7,280 bases of DNA from Deltaproteobacteria bacterium (GTDB taxonomy: Bacteria > Desulfobacterota > DSM-4660 > Desulfatiglandales > HGW-15): positions 1 through 7,280 of the forward strand of contig DAOVAK010000126.1 in assembly GCA_030671095.1 (NCBI GenBank). Reading direction: 5' to 3'. Below, piece after piece: positions 1-6,852 of the stretch. The position numbers and the translations under genes were made by a program. Each line of letters starts with the position of its first letter. The stretch's first letter is position 1. The notes beneath the pieces were generated by a model, which saw only the letters and a program-made list of their open reading frames with translations, was not told the origin of the DNA and made no database searches.

Positions 1-525
1 CTTCTTGCCACCCTTTCCATCAGCCCCCAGGACCTGGGTATGGAACTCCTCTACGACGTATGTCACAATATTGCTAAAAAAGAGCTTCACGAGGTGGAAG
101 GAGACGAGATATCAGTCTGCGTTCATCGGAAGGGTGCCACCCGCTCATTACCACCCGGACACCCAAAGGTGCCTGAAATCTATCGTCGCGCCGGTCAGCC
201 GGTCCTTATCCCCGGAGATATGGGAACCTATTCTTTTGTCCTTGCCGGGGCCCAAGGGGCCATGGAGCAGAGCTTCGGCTCAACCTGCCACGGGGCTGGT
301 CGCGTTTTAAGTCGCACTAAGGCCGTAAAGATGGCAAAGGGAAGAGCCATACATCGTGAACTGGAAGACAAAGGGATTTTTGTGCAGTCCAGGGGCAAAA
401 GAACGCTTCAGGAAGAAATGCCCGAAGCCTATAAGGATGTCTCTCAGGTCGTAGAAGTCGTTCACCAAGCAGACCTGGCCAAAAAGGTTGCCCGCCTCAG
501 GCCACTTGGTGTCATTAAAGGATGA
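1..525 (+). CDS. rtcB: RtcB-family RNA ligase, C-terminal part (5' end outside window)
   Basis: RtcB joins RNA 2',3'-cyclic phosphate or 3'-phosphate ends to 5'-OH ends using GTP and Mn2+, in tRNA splicing or RNA repair in the cytoplasm. The frame is open from base 1 and ends with TGA at 523-525, giving 174 residues of a protein usually near 480, so roughly the first 300 residues lie off the left edge. Seen here: YDVCHNIAK with a metal-ligand-type His (codon 64-66); HRKGATRS, whose His (codon 124-126) corresponds to the family's guanylylated nucleophile; PVLIPGDMGTYSFVLAG; the STCHGAGR loop; and the hallmark C-terminal end PLGVIKG with the conserved Lys near the guanine site. All catalytic elements expected in this part are present, so the gene appears functional. 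The ATG at 40 is internal, not a start. No archease gene is visible. An intrinsic terminator follows about 150 bases downstream. Confidence 0.93.
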   Translation, partial: LLATLSISPQDLGMELLYDVCHNIAKKELHEVEGDEISVCVHRKGATRSLPPGHPKVPEIYRRAGQPVLIPGDMGTYSFVLAGAQGAMEQSFGSTCHGAGRVLSRTKAVKMAKGRAIHRELEDKGIFVQSRGKRTLQEEMPEAYKDVSQVVEVVHQADLAKKVARLRPLGVIKG

Positions 526-674
526 AGCGCCCTGCAATGATCAGGTCGTCCATACCTCAACGCTACAAAATACCATCCCTTCAGGCTGAGGGAAGCGCTC
601 TATTTAAACCTATTAGCAGTTTGCATTAAGGTGGTCAACCTAAAAAAGTATCTCATCATCGAGAGGCGCGCAAG

Positions 675-705
675 AAAAGAGGGTCCTCCTGGTCCTCTTT
701 TTTTT
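675..705 (+). terminator. Intrinsic terminator, probably for the rtcB transcript
   Basis: AAAAGAGG (675-682) pairs perfectly with CCTCTTTT (694-701) around an 11-base loop, and a run of eight T's covers 698-705. It lies after rtcB and just before the sat promoter, so it insulates the two units. The arms contain a GGTCCTC direct repeat (682-688 and 691-697). The 526-674 stretch ahead of it shows no gene and only weak short inverted repeats. Confidence 0.8.
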
Positions 706-718
706 GTGTGCTTTTTAC

Positions 719-746
719 TTGACAGGTCCTGGGAATAGGTTATAAA
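719..746 (+). promoter_or_regulatory. Sigma-70-type promoter for sat
   Basis: A perfect -35 box TTGACA (719-724) is followed after 16 bases by TATAAA (741-746), a good -10 box. This predicts a transcription start near 753 and a leader of about 110 bases before sat. It lies immediately after the upstream terminator. The spacer contains the short palindrome CAGG-T-CCTG (723-731), which could be chance. Confidence 0.7.
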
Positions 747-754
747 GATTCTTC

Positions 755-772
755 TTGTTCCTAAATTCACAA
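755..772 (+). promoter_or_regulatory. Possible Rex (NADH-sensing repressor) operator
   Basis: TTGTTCCTAAATTCACAA has the 18-base size and outer TTGT...ACAA of Rex operators (consensus TTGTGAA-N4-TTCACAA). The right half TTCACAA matches 7 of 7; the left half matches only its first 4 bases. It sits just downstream of the -10 box, over the predicted transcription start, where a repressor would block initiation. Rex is known to repress sat in Desulfovibrio vulgaris. The call is an inference from half-site match and location. Confidence 0.4.
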
Positions 773-810
773 AACAGGAAATTTTCATAATTATCAGCAA
801 CTAAGGTAGG

Positions 811-837
811 GTTTTGGTCCTGTTGGACCCACAAAAC
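811..837 (+). promoter_or_regulatory. Stem-loop in the sat leader
   Basis: GTTTTG (811-816) pairs with CAAAAC (832-837) and GTCC (817-820) with GGAC (825-828), leaving a TGTT loop (821-824) and a 3-base bulge, for a 10 bp hairpin. No T-run follows, so it is not an intrinsic terminator. It ends 13 bases before the ribosome binding site. It could stabilise the 5' end or affect translation; no known riboswitch class was recognised. Confidence 0.45.
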
Positions 838-848
838 GATAATAAGAG

Positions 849-857
849 AAGGAGGTA
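849..857 (+). promoter_or_regulatory. Strong ribosome binding site of sat
   Basis: AAGGAGGTA is a near-perfect Shine-Dalgarno sequence with about 6 bases between GGAGGT and the ATG at 863. It fixes the sat start and suggests high expression, as expected for a core energy-metabolism enzyme. Confidence 0.85.
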
Positions 858-862
858 ACGGC

Positions 863-2083
863 ATGTCAGACCTAATCGTTCCACACGGCAAAGAAGAGAG
901 ACTCATCCCGCTTCTATTGGAGGGGGCCGAACTCAAGGCCGAGACGGAGAGGGCCAAGTCCCTCAAACAGATTCGAATCACATCTCGGGAGGCCTCAGAC
1001 CTCATCATGATGGGGATCGGGGCTTTTACACCATTGACCGGTTTTATGACAAAGGCGGACTGGCAGGGAGTCTGCGATAAGTTCACCATGGCCGATGGCA
1101 CCTTTTGGCCCATTCCTATCACGCTCTCCACGGATGATGAAGAGGTAAAAGAGGGTGATGAATTGGCCCTGGTAGATGATGAGACAGGTACAACCATCGC
1201 CACCATGCAGGTCTCTGAGAAGTATACCATTGATAAGGACCATGAATGCAAGGCCGTGTTTACGACGACAGACACGGAGCATCCAGGTGTAGAAAAAGTC
1301 ATGGCCCAGGGCAAATACAATCTGGCCGGTCCTGTCAAGGTCTTGAGCGAGAGTTATTACCCCGAGCAGTTCAAAGGCCTCTATCAAAGGCCTACCGAGT
1401 CCCGTAAAATCTTTGAGGACCTGGGATGGAAGCGGGTTGCAGCCTTGCAGCTTCGGAACCCCATGCATCGATCCCACGAGTTCCTGGCCAAGATTGCCGT
1501 TGAAGTCATGGATGGTGTGTATATACACCAACTGGTTGGCAAGCTGAAGGCGGGTGACATTCCCGCCGATACCCGGCTGAAAGCCATCCAGGCACTCGTA
1601 GATAACTATTTTGTGAAAGGCACCGTGGTCCAGGGTGGTTATCCTATGGAGATGAGGTATGCAGGGCCGAGAGAGGCTTTGCTCCACGCCTGCTTCCGCC
1701 AGAACTACGGGTGCAGCCACATGATTATTGGTCGTGACCACGCTGGCGTGGGTGATTATTATGGCCCCTTTGACGCGCAAAAGATTTTTGATCAGATCCC
1801 CGAAGGCGGCCTTAAATGCCAGAACCTGAATATTGACTGGACCTTTCACTGCTATAAATGCGGCGGGATGGCCTCCATGAGGACTTGCCCACATGGAAAA
1901 GACGACAGGCTCCTCCTTTCCGGGACCATGGTCAGGAAGACCCTCTCAGAGGGTGGCGATCTCCCTGCCGAATTTTCCCGTCCTGAGGTGGTGGAAATCC
2001 TGCAGAATTATTACCAAACCCTTGAAGATAAGGTGGACATAAAGCTGCATGGTGCTGCCACGGGTGAGGTAGAAAAGAAGTAG
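863..2083 (+). CDS. sat: Sulfate adenylyltransferase (ATP sulfurylase)
   Basis: Catalyses ATP + sulfate to adenylyl sulfate (APS) + pyrophosphate in the cytoplasm, the activation step of sulfate reduction (or, in reverse, the last step of sulfur oxidation). The 406 residues match the usual length of the single-domain prokaryotic enzyme. An N-terminal PUA-like domain covers about 1-165 and the catalytic domain about 170-385. Visible motifs are [10 protein letters not shown] (196-205, with the nucleotide-binding HxxH at H202 and H205), GRDHAGVG (290-297) and SGTMVRK (353-359). C330, C333, C342 and H344 form a Cys/His cluster like the zinc site of related bacterial and archaeal enzymes. There is no fused APS kinase domain, which fits a dissimilatory role. 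It is transcribed alone from its own promoter and ends at a terminator. No aprAB, pyrophosphatase or sulfate transporter gene is in view. Confidence 0.97.
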   Translation: MSDLIVPHGKEERLIPLLLEGAELKAETERAKSLKQIRITSREASDLIMMGIGAFTPLTGFMTKADWQGVCDKFTMADGTFWPIPITLSTDDEEVKEGDELALVDDETGTTIATMQVSEKYTIDKDHECKAVFTTTDTEHPGVEKVMAQGKYNLAGPVKVLSESYYPEQFKGLYQRPTESRKIFEDLGWKRVAALQLRNPMHRSHEFLAKIAVEVMDGVYIHQLVGKLKAGDIPADTRLKAIQALVDNYFVKGTVVQGGYPMEMRYAGPREALLHACFRQNYGCSHMIIGRDHAGVGDYYGPFDAQKIFDQIPEGGLKCQNLNIDWTFHCYKCGGMASMRTCPHGKDDRLLLSGTMVRKTLSEGGDLPAEFSRPEVVEILQNYYQTLEDKVDIKLHGAATGEVEKK

Positions 2084-2105
2084 TTAAGACCCACATCACA
2101 AAAAG

Positions 2106-2138
2106 ACTACTTCCTCTTTACGAGGAAGTGGTTTTTTT
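2106..2138. terminator. Bidirectional intrinsic terminator between convergent genes
   Basis: ACTACTTCCTC (2106-2116) and GAGGAAGTGGT (2122-2132) form an 11 bp stem with one T-G pair and a TTTAC loop. A run of seven T's (2132-2138) ends sat transcripts. On the other strand the A-run at 2100-2104 reads as T's, so the same hairpin can also end transcripts of the minus-strand gene, whose stop codon (2137-2139) overlaps the T-run. Confidence 0.88.
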
Positions 2139-2529
2139 ATGATTTGATGTTTGCCCTTGCCCACCCAGTCAATTCCCTCAAGGATGTGCCCTTAGGGAAG
2201 AACTCCCTCACGCCCATGGCCTTTATCTTGGGGATATCCTCCTCCTCTAAGAAGCCGCCCGCTGTGATTGTTATATGATCGGAGGCTTCCTCCTTCAAAA
2301 TTCTCCTTATCTCTCCAAATGCATCGATATCAGCGCCAGGCAGCGTGGTGATCCCAATATGATCCACTGACTCTTGTAACGCGGATTTAACAATGGCCTC
2401 CGGCTCCTGCAATTCTGTGTAGATAACCTCAAAACCTGCGTCTCCCAAACTCTTGGCCAGATTGAGCAGCGCTTCTTTGTAGCCCTCACCCAGTCTCCCG
2501 AGCAATATCCTTATCTTTCTCTCCGCCAT
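2137..2529 (-). CDS. Stand-alone B12-binding-fold protein (mutase C-domain-like) lacking the cobalt-ligating His
   Basis: The 130 residues resemble the C-terminal cobalamin-binding domain of methylmalonyl-CoA mutase and its free-standing relatives: a beta strand KIRILLG (5-11), LAKSLGDAGFEVIYTEL (24-40), VDHIGITTL (55-63), ITAGGF (88-93) and a C-terminal KAMGVREFFPKGTS (103-116). The family signature DxHxxG, whose His is the lower cobalt ligand, is replaced by E15-x-Y17-x-x-A20 with one residue fewer in the loop; SxL is replaced by TTL. The fold is therefore recognisable but His-on B12 binding is doubtful. It may bind B12 another way, bind another ligand, or be a regulatory or degenerate subunit. 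The start is backed by AGGAG (2536-2540) six bases before ATG. No mutase catalytic subunit, epimerase or MeaB-type GTPase gene is adjacent. It converges on sat. Confidence 0.75.
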   Translation of the reverse strand: MAERKIRILLGRLGEGYKEALLNLAKSLGDAGFEVIYTELQEPEAIVKSALQESVDHIGITTLPGADIDAFGEIRRILKEEASDHITITAGGFLEEEDIPKIKAMGVREFFPKGTSLRELTGWARANIKS

Positions 2530-2563
2530 CCCGTGCTCCTATCTATAAATTTGGTCAAGTGCC

Positions 2564-2582
2564 AAGCGTTCTGAAAACGCTT
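2564..2582. repeat. Perfect inverted repeat upstream of the B12-fold gene
   Basis: AAGCGTT (2564-2570), CTGAA loop, AACGCTT (2576-2582). It lies 35 bases before the start of the minus-strand B12-fold gene, where an operator could sit. Read on the plus strand it is followed by TATTTTCT and could be a weak terminator. No confident promoter was found around it. Confidence 0.4.
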
Positions 2583-2622
2583 TATTTTCTATCGGTTTTC
2601 ATGACCCGTTCGAAATCCTTCT

Positions 2623-2850
2623 AATGTCATTCCCGCGAAGGAGACTGTCTCACAATTCGACAAAACCGTCATTCCGGGCGAGCCCCGCAAGCCTGCCCCG
2701 TACTCGATACGGGGTTGGGCGAGACCTGGAATCCAGGAAAATCGCGGAAAATCAAATCATTCTGGATCCCGGCTCGCATCCCGCTCCGCGGGACTTGGCC
2801 GGGATGACGAATTCCGACACAGCTTGGAAGGCGGGGGCGGGAGTGACACT
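2623..2850. repeat. Palindromic repeat (MITE/REP-like), outer element
   Basis: This is the main content of the 346-base gap between the helicase and B12-fold genes. TGTCATTCCCGC (2625-2636) and GCGGGAGTGACA (2837-2848) are near-perfect inverted termini (11 of 12). The inner parts of the arms also match in inverted form: CTGTCTCACAATTCG on the left against the complement of CGAATTCCGACACAG on the right, 12 of 15. The element encloses a second repeat at 2667-2809. The open frame across it (2624-2899, +) looks spurious. Confidence 0.65.
2667..2809. repeat. Palindromic repeat (MITE/REP-like), inner element
   Basis: Imperfect inverted termini CGTCATTCCGG (2667-2677) and CCGGGATGACG (2799-2809) bound 143 bases. 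Inside are a perfect hairpin CCCCGTA-CTCGA-TACGGGG (2696-2714), the self-complementary CTGGAATCCAG (2726-2736), its partner CTGGATCCCGG (2762-2772) and a hairpin CCCGC-TCC-GCGGG (2780-2792). The wording GTCATTCCGG...GGAATCCAG is typical of high-copy palindromic intergenic repeats. No coding capacity is supported. Confidence 0.75.
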
Positions 2851-2875
2851 AAGGGCCATGACCATTTACCGTGCT

Positions 2876-5800
2876 CTATTGATCTTTAGCCTCGCATAAT
2901 CTTCCATAGTCACAATAGCCACAATCCTTCCTATCCTGTTTCATTTCCCTCAGGTCCTGGACCCATTGACTGCGATCGGCCTCATAATTCTTTACCGATT
3001 GTATCATCTCTTCAATGATGTCTGCTGGATGTCCCTCCCAATGGCTTTTAATCAGTTTACCCCCATCTGTAAAGTAAATATAAATGCCACCCACCGCTTC
3101 ATTCAGTATGTGCTCCACGGCCCACTTATAGCAGGCGAGTTGAAGGTTGTAATCGTTCTCCTCCATCACTTGATAAGGATCCTTGTTCTCAAGGTCATTA
3201 CTTTTCCAGTCCAGAATAACCCACTGCCCTTTGTCCTCGTCTTTAACCAACCTGTCTATGGTTCCCCTAAACTCGCACCCTTCAGAGATGGTGAAGAGAA
3301 AGGGAACCTCCACATATTCATTCTGTCCTCCCAGGATTCTGAGCAGCTGTTTGTCATTAAGCGTGGTCTCCAGGTGTTTCAGTGCCTTCTCTCTCAGAAC
3401 AGTCAGGGTCTCGTCATGAAAGCTATCGCCAGGCAGATCCGACTGAGCCAATCGCCCACAAACATTGTTCAGTAGATCCACGTCTAATGGATCACCAAAA
3501 CGGTGTCTCTCAAGGTATCTATGGATAACATTCCCCATATAGAGGGCTTCTTTAGAGGCATAATAATCTCGCTCATCCTCTCCTTCCTGGAAGCCTTTTT
3601 CAGCGCCTGTTTCCTCTCTGCTAGAACCCGATACCTGCAAGCCATTCCCTCTGAGACCCAATATGACGCTGTAGTAAAACATGACGGGACACGTTCTGAA
3701 CATCCGGATAGATTTAAAGCTGAATTGATAATAAGGCGCCGACCTGACCGGTTCGGTCAGATCAATCTTTTTGACCGCTTCATCATAATCTCCAAACCGC
3801 TTTCGCGTCAGTTTTTCCCCACCATATTGGACGCCCCTAAACATCTTCGGTTCGGGTTCTTTCCAAATGACCGTGGGAATACTGACCTTCCCTTCAAAAT
3901 AACTTGATTGTTCCCGGGGGAAGTTGACTTCAAATTGGTAAATGTCATTTAGGAGGTCCATGATTGTGGCTCTTTCCCGATAATCCTCGGTGGAGAGTGA
4001 TGCCTCCCCTTTTTCCAGCATCTTTCGTCCCATATGACCTATTAAAGCGAGATGATTCATGGTTCTTGAACAGCCCACATAAAAAACGCGTCTGTTCTCC
4101 GCCATATCCTCCAGCCTATCTCTCCTGGTAAGAAGATAGCCCAAAGGGCTAAAGGGTTTTCGATAATCCAACGCGGGGATCTCGATGGGCCATACGGGGA
4201 TTTCTCCCTCCTGATCGTTCCAGTCTCCGGGCTGGCCCCTTTCCGATGCATAGAGACGGATGGGCTTGCCCACTTGACTCCTCAAGGGAGGCCGGCGGTT
4301 CAGGTCAGGAATGATGACCATGGGAAATTCGAGACCCTTTGCCGCATGCACAGTCATGAGACAGATAGGACTCTCACCTTCAGAAACCAGCAATGCCTCG
4401 CCCTCCTCTTCCTCCTCTTCCGCCATCTCAAGACAGTATCCAACAAATTCAGGCAAGGCCCCATTTCCCTCGGCTTGAAAACGACGGCTTATCTCTATCA
4501 GCTTTTCCATGTTCGCCAATCTCTGCTTCCCATTCGGATGAGCCGAGTAAATGGCAGTGAGCCCCCGATCCGATATAATGGTTCTGATAAGTTCCGCCAT
4601 GGTTAAGCGGGTGGAAAGGAGACGCCAGGACCGGATCTGCTGCCCCACGGATCTTACATTGGGGTTTTCAGAGGAGAGAAATTGCTCGAGCGTGGGTTGC
4701 TTGCCATAAAAAAGATCGAAGATCTCTGCATCAGTGAGGGCAAAAATGGGACTCCTCAGGGCCGCCATCAAAGAGATATGTTGTCTTTCATCAGCAAGGT
4801 AATTGAGAAGCTGGATCATCTCCATGACCTCTTGGCACTGATAAAAACCTTTTCCCCTGTGGACTTTGAAGGGAAGGCCCGCCTCTCGGAGTACATTTTC
4901 ATAAATCTTCAGATGGGTGAAGGCGAAAAAGAGAATACCTATGGCCAGTTGGTTACTCTCTATCTTTTCTCTGATGTCCGCATAATGCTCATACTCAAAG
5001 TTCTTCTCCCCATGCTTTCCGAGGAGACCTTCAATGATGTCCACGATCAGAGCCGCCTCCCTTTCCGTCTGCTCTTTCCTTGAGGAGGAGCCTTGCGTCA
5101 GGTAAAAGGTTACAGAACCCGCGTTTCCCGGAACAGAGCTTTTCCCCTCGGGCATGGTGATGGGCATGGGAGCGGTTTCATACGCTTTTAATTTCTCTGC
5201 TCCCTTGTTACTGAATATCTGGTCAAATGTGGCATTTAGAAATTCTATGGGCCGACTATCAGTGCGGAAATTGTGCGGAAGATATATGTCACCTGTCAGA
5301 ATCTTTTGTCTCTGGGAATGGGACAATTCGTCGAAAGCTCTTTTGTGCCTGTTGAGCAATTGAGGGTAGCCCGGGTCTATGGCCCGGAGGCGATCGTCTA
5401 TCTCTGGGTTTTGCCAGAACATGGGAACCTGTTTTCCCTGATTTGACTGCTTTACCCCTTCTGTCCCGTGCTCGAAGACCGTGACATCACCCCCACGAAA
5501 CTTATATATGGCCTGCCTTTTGTCGCCCACCACAAACAGTTTTCCAGGATGGAGGACTTGCTTGCCATTTTGGTCTCTACTTGAACAGAGTAGGCTGATG
5601 ATCTCCCATTGCACCCTGTTTGTATCCTGAAACTCATCCACCATGATATACTTGAACGGTCTTTGCACCCTTTTCAGCCCGTGCGGATCATCACTCTCGA
5701 AAAAGTTGGTGAGAAAGGAATGACAAAGAGCCTCCAGGTCCGCAAAATCAAGGGCGTTTAGTCTCTTTTTTTCTCTTTGATAGCTATCCAGGCAGACCTG

Positions 5801-6778
5801 AGCGGCCCTGATAAAAGATCTGAGCTGTTTCTCAAAGAGTTCGTCGGGTGGAGAAGAGGAAAACAGATCAGGATAAAACTGATCTACCAGACCGATGTAG
5901 GATATCTCCCTAAGACCATGTTTAACGGCCAGCCTGGGACTTCCAGGCTTTCTACCCTTGACCATCTCTCTCAACGTAAAAAAGAGGTTCGGCACACCGA
6001 AATTGTCATCAGATTCCGCTCCGTGGCTCTGCCAATTGTCTAAGAGGTTAAAAACCTTCTCAAAATGGTCTTTTCCTTTCTCCCATTTTCTCAACCCCTC
6101 CAAGTAGGGAATCAGACTCTCCTCTTTGATCACGCGGCAGTATTCTTTAAAGACCTGCGGCTGCCATCCGCCTGTATGGAATAGTCTCTCACTGGTCTCC
6201 CTAACACGCCTGAAGCTGAGGGGATGCTCTAGGACGTAGCGCAGAGCACGAAGAAGGCTGGTGCGGCTTCCAAAAGATTGAAGGAGGGGAAAAAGGGCAT
6301 CCCGATCATTCTCCCATACCGAGGATACCCCAGTCTTGATGGCCTGCTCCATGATGTTTCTTTGTCTTGCGCCTTGGATGATAGCAAAACCGGGGTCAAT
6401 TCCAGATTCCACGGGGTGGTCTCTCAAGAGATTGGCGCAGAAGGAATGAATGGTAGAAATCCTGTTCTTGTGGAACTGTTCTCTCGCCTCCCTGATCCTC
6501 TTCCTGAGCCTTTCATCTCCGCTGCGCCGCGTATGAAGATCCCTGTCCAGCTGACCAAGCATCTCATAAATGCGGCCCTTCATCTCCTCAGCCGCTTTTT
6601 CAGTGAAAGTCAGAGTAAGGATGTGTGGAAGGGAGACTGTGTCGTCGGTTAGGAGGATAAAGCAGAACCTGTGACTGAGAATACGGGTCTTACCCGCCCC
6701 TGGACCAGACGTGACCACCATGTTTCTCTGATAGTCAAGGGCGCAGAACTGTTGAAATGTGAGGTCTCCAAGCATCAT
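2876..6778 (-). CDS. UvrD/AddA-type helicase fused to an Fe-S PD-(D/E)XK nuclease
   Basis: Predicted ATP-dependent DNA helicase-exonuclease of 1300 residues, probably acting on DNA ends in double-strand break repair. Superfamily 1 motifs in order: Q motif (LTFQQ, 6-10), Walker A SGPGAGKT (24-31), Ia (LTLTFTEKAAEEM, 54-66), Walker B VDEFQD (380-385), III (GDKRQAIYKFRGGD, 418-431), NFRT (503-506), the AddA/RecB-like ALRSPIFALTD (673-683), V (TVHAAKGLEF, 809-818) and VI (VFYVGCSRT, 898-906). The nuclease is C-terminal: GNVIH (H1086), GTID (D1175), LDWK (D1190, K1192) and QLACY (Q1213, Y1217), all intact. C1030 (TCPVMFYY) plus C1286-x2-C1289-x5-C1295 make the 4Fe-4S staple of AddB, Cas4 and Dna2; classical AddA lacks it. 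The start is forced by an in-frame TAG at 6794-6796; no good Shine-Dalgarno is visible. No AddB-like partner is in view. A phage-defence role cannot be excluded but nothing here supports it. Confidence 0.9.
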   Translation of the reverse strand: MMLGDLTFQQFCALDYQRNMVVTSGPGAGKTRILSHRFCFILLTDDTVSLPHILTLTFTEKAAEEMKGRIYEMLGQLDRDLHTRRSGDERLRKRIREAREQFHKNRISTIHSFCANLLRDHPVESGIDPGFAIIQGARQRNIMEQAIKTGVSSVWENDRDALFPLLQSFGSRTSLLRALRYVLEHPLSFRRVRETSERLFHTGGWQPQVFKEYCRVIKEESLIPYLEGLRKWEKGKDHFEKVFNLLDNWQSHGAESDDNFGVPNLFFTLREMVKGRKPGSPRLAVKHGLREISYIGLVDQFYPDLFSSSPPDELFEKQLRSFIRAAQVCLDSYQREKKRLNALDFADLEALCHSFLTNFFESDDPHGLKRVQRPFKYIMVDEFQDTNRVQWEIISLLCSSRDQNGKQVLHPGKLFVVGDKRQAIYKFRGGDVTVFEHGTEGVKQSNQGKQVPMFWQNPEIDDRLRAIDPGYPQLLNRHKRAFDELSHSQRQKILTGDIYLPHNFRTDSRPIEFLNATFDQIFSNKGAEKLKAYETAPMPITMPEGKSSVPGNAGSVTFYLTQGSSSRKEQTEREAALIVDIIEGLLGKHGEKNFEYEHYADIREKIESNQLAIGILFFAFTHLKIYENVLREAGLPFKVHRGKGFYQCQEVMEMIQLLNYLADERQHISLMAALRSPIFALTDAEIFDLFYGKQPTLEQFLSSENPNVRSVGQQIRSWRLLSTRLTMAELIRTIISDRGLTAIYSAHPNGKQRLANMEKLIEISRRFQAEGNGALPEFVGYCLEMAEEEEEEGEALLVSEGESPICLMTVHAAKGLEFPMVIIPDLNRRPPLRSQVGKPIRLYASERGQPGDWNDQEGEIPVWPIEIPALDYRKPFSPLGYLLTRRDRLEDMAENRRVFYVGCSRTMNHLALIGHMGRKMLEKGEASLSTEDYRERATIMDLLNDIYQFEVNFPREQSSYFEGKVSIPTVIWKEPEPKMFRGVQYGGEKLTRKRFGDYDEAVKKIDLTEPVRSAPYYQFSFKSIRMFRTCPVMFYYSVILGLRGNGLQVSGSSREETGAEKGFQEGEDERDYYASKEALYMGNVIHRYLERHRFGDPLDVDLLNNVCGRLAQSDLPGDSFHDETLTVLREKALKHLETTLNDKQLLRILGGQNEYVEVPFLFTISEGCEFRGTIDRLVKDEDKGQWVILDWKSNDLENKDPYQVMEENDYNLQLACYKWAVEHILNEAVGGIYIYFTDGGKLIKSHWEGHPADIIEEMIQSVKNYEADRSQWVQDLREMKQDRKDCGYCDYGRLCEAKDQ

Positions 6779-6803
6779 TTTACGTTTAGCATTCTAAATG
6801 AAA

Positions 6804-6852
6804 CGTCATTGCGAGGAGTCCCGCACTGTTGCGGGGCGACGACGCAATCTCA
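6804..6852. repeat. REP-like palindromic repeat between the helicase and GIY-YIG genes
   Basis: The unit begins CGTCATTGCGAGG (6804-6816), has a hairpin CCCGC-ACTGTT-GCGGG (6820-6835) and ends GACGACGCAATCTCA (6838-6852). This CATTGCGAGG...GCAATCTC wording is a widespread high-copy bacterial intergenic repeat. It fills most of the 71-base gap, and its end overlaps the TGA stop (6850-6852) of the GIY-YIG gene. Helicase transcripts starting upstream would have to cross the hairpin. Confidence 0.75.

Noticed and set aside
600..710. Possible riboswitch between rtcB and sat, ending in a terminator
   Set aside because: The terminator lies upstream of the sat promoter, and the preceding bases do not match any riboswitch consensus I can recall (SAM, SAH and fluoride types considered). 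It is more simply the end of the rtcB transcript.
995..1894. 299-residue open frame on the minus strand opposite sat
   Set aside because: It is entirely antisense to the well-supported sat gene, has no recognisable motifs and no ribosome binding site that would favour it; the open frame is a codon-usage side effect.
2549..2565. TTGGCAC on the minus strand resembling a sigma-54 -24 box before the B12-fold gene
   Set aside because: The required GC of the -12 element at the right distance is absent (the sequence there reads CAAAT).
2625..2848. Repeat region as a CRISPR array
   Set aside because: The repeats are inverted, imperfect and not regularly spaced, with no unique spacers.
2624..2899. 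91-residue plus-strand frame in the intergenic gap
   Set aside because: It translates the palindromic repeats and the end of the helicase gene in antisense; no protein-like features.
2966..6652. Several plus-strand frames of about 70-170 residues across the helicase region
   Set aside because: All are antisense to the continuous 1300-codon helicase frame, whose motifs are intact; none shows family features of its own.
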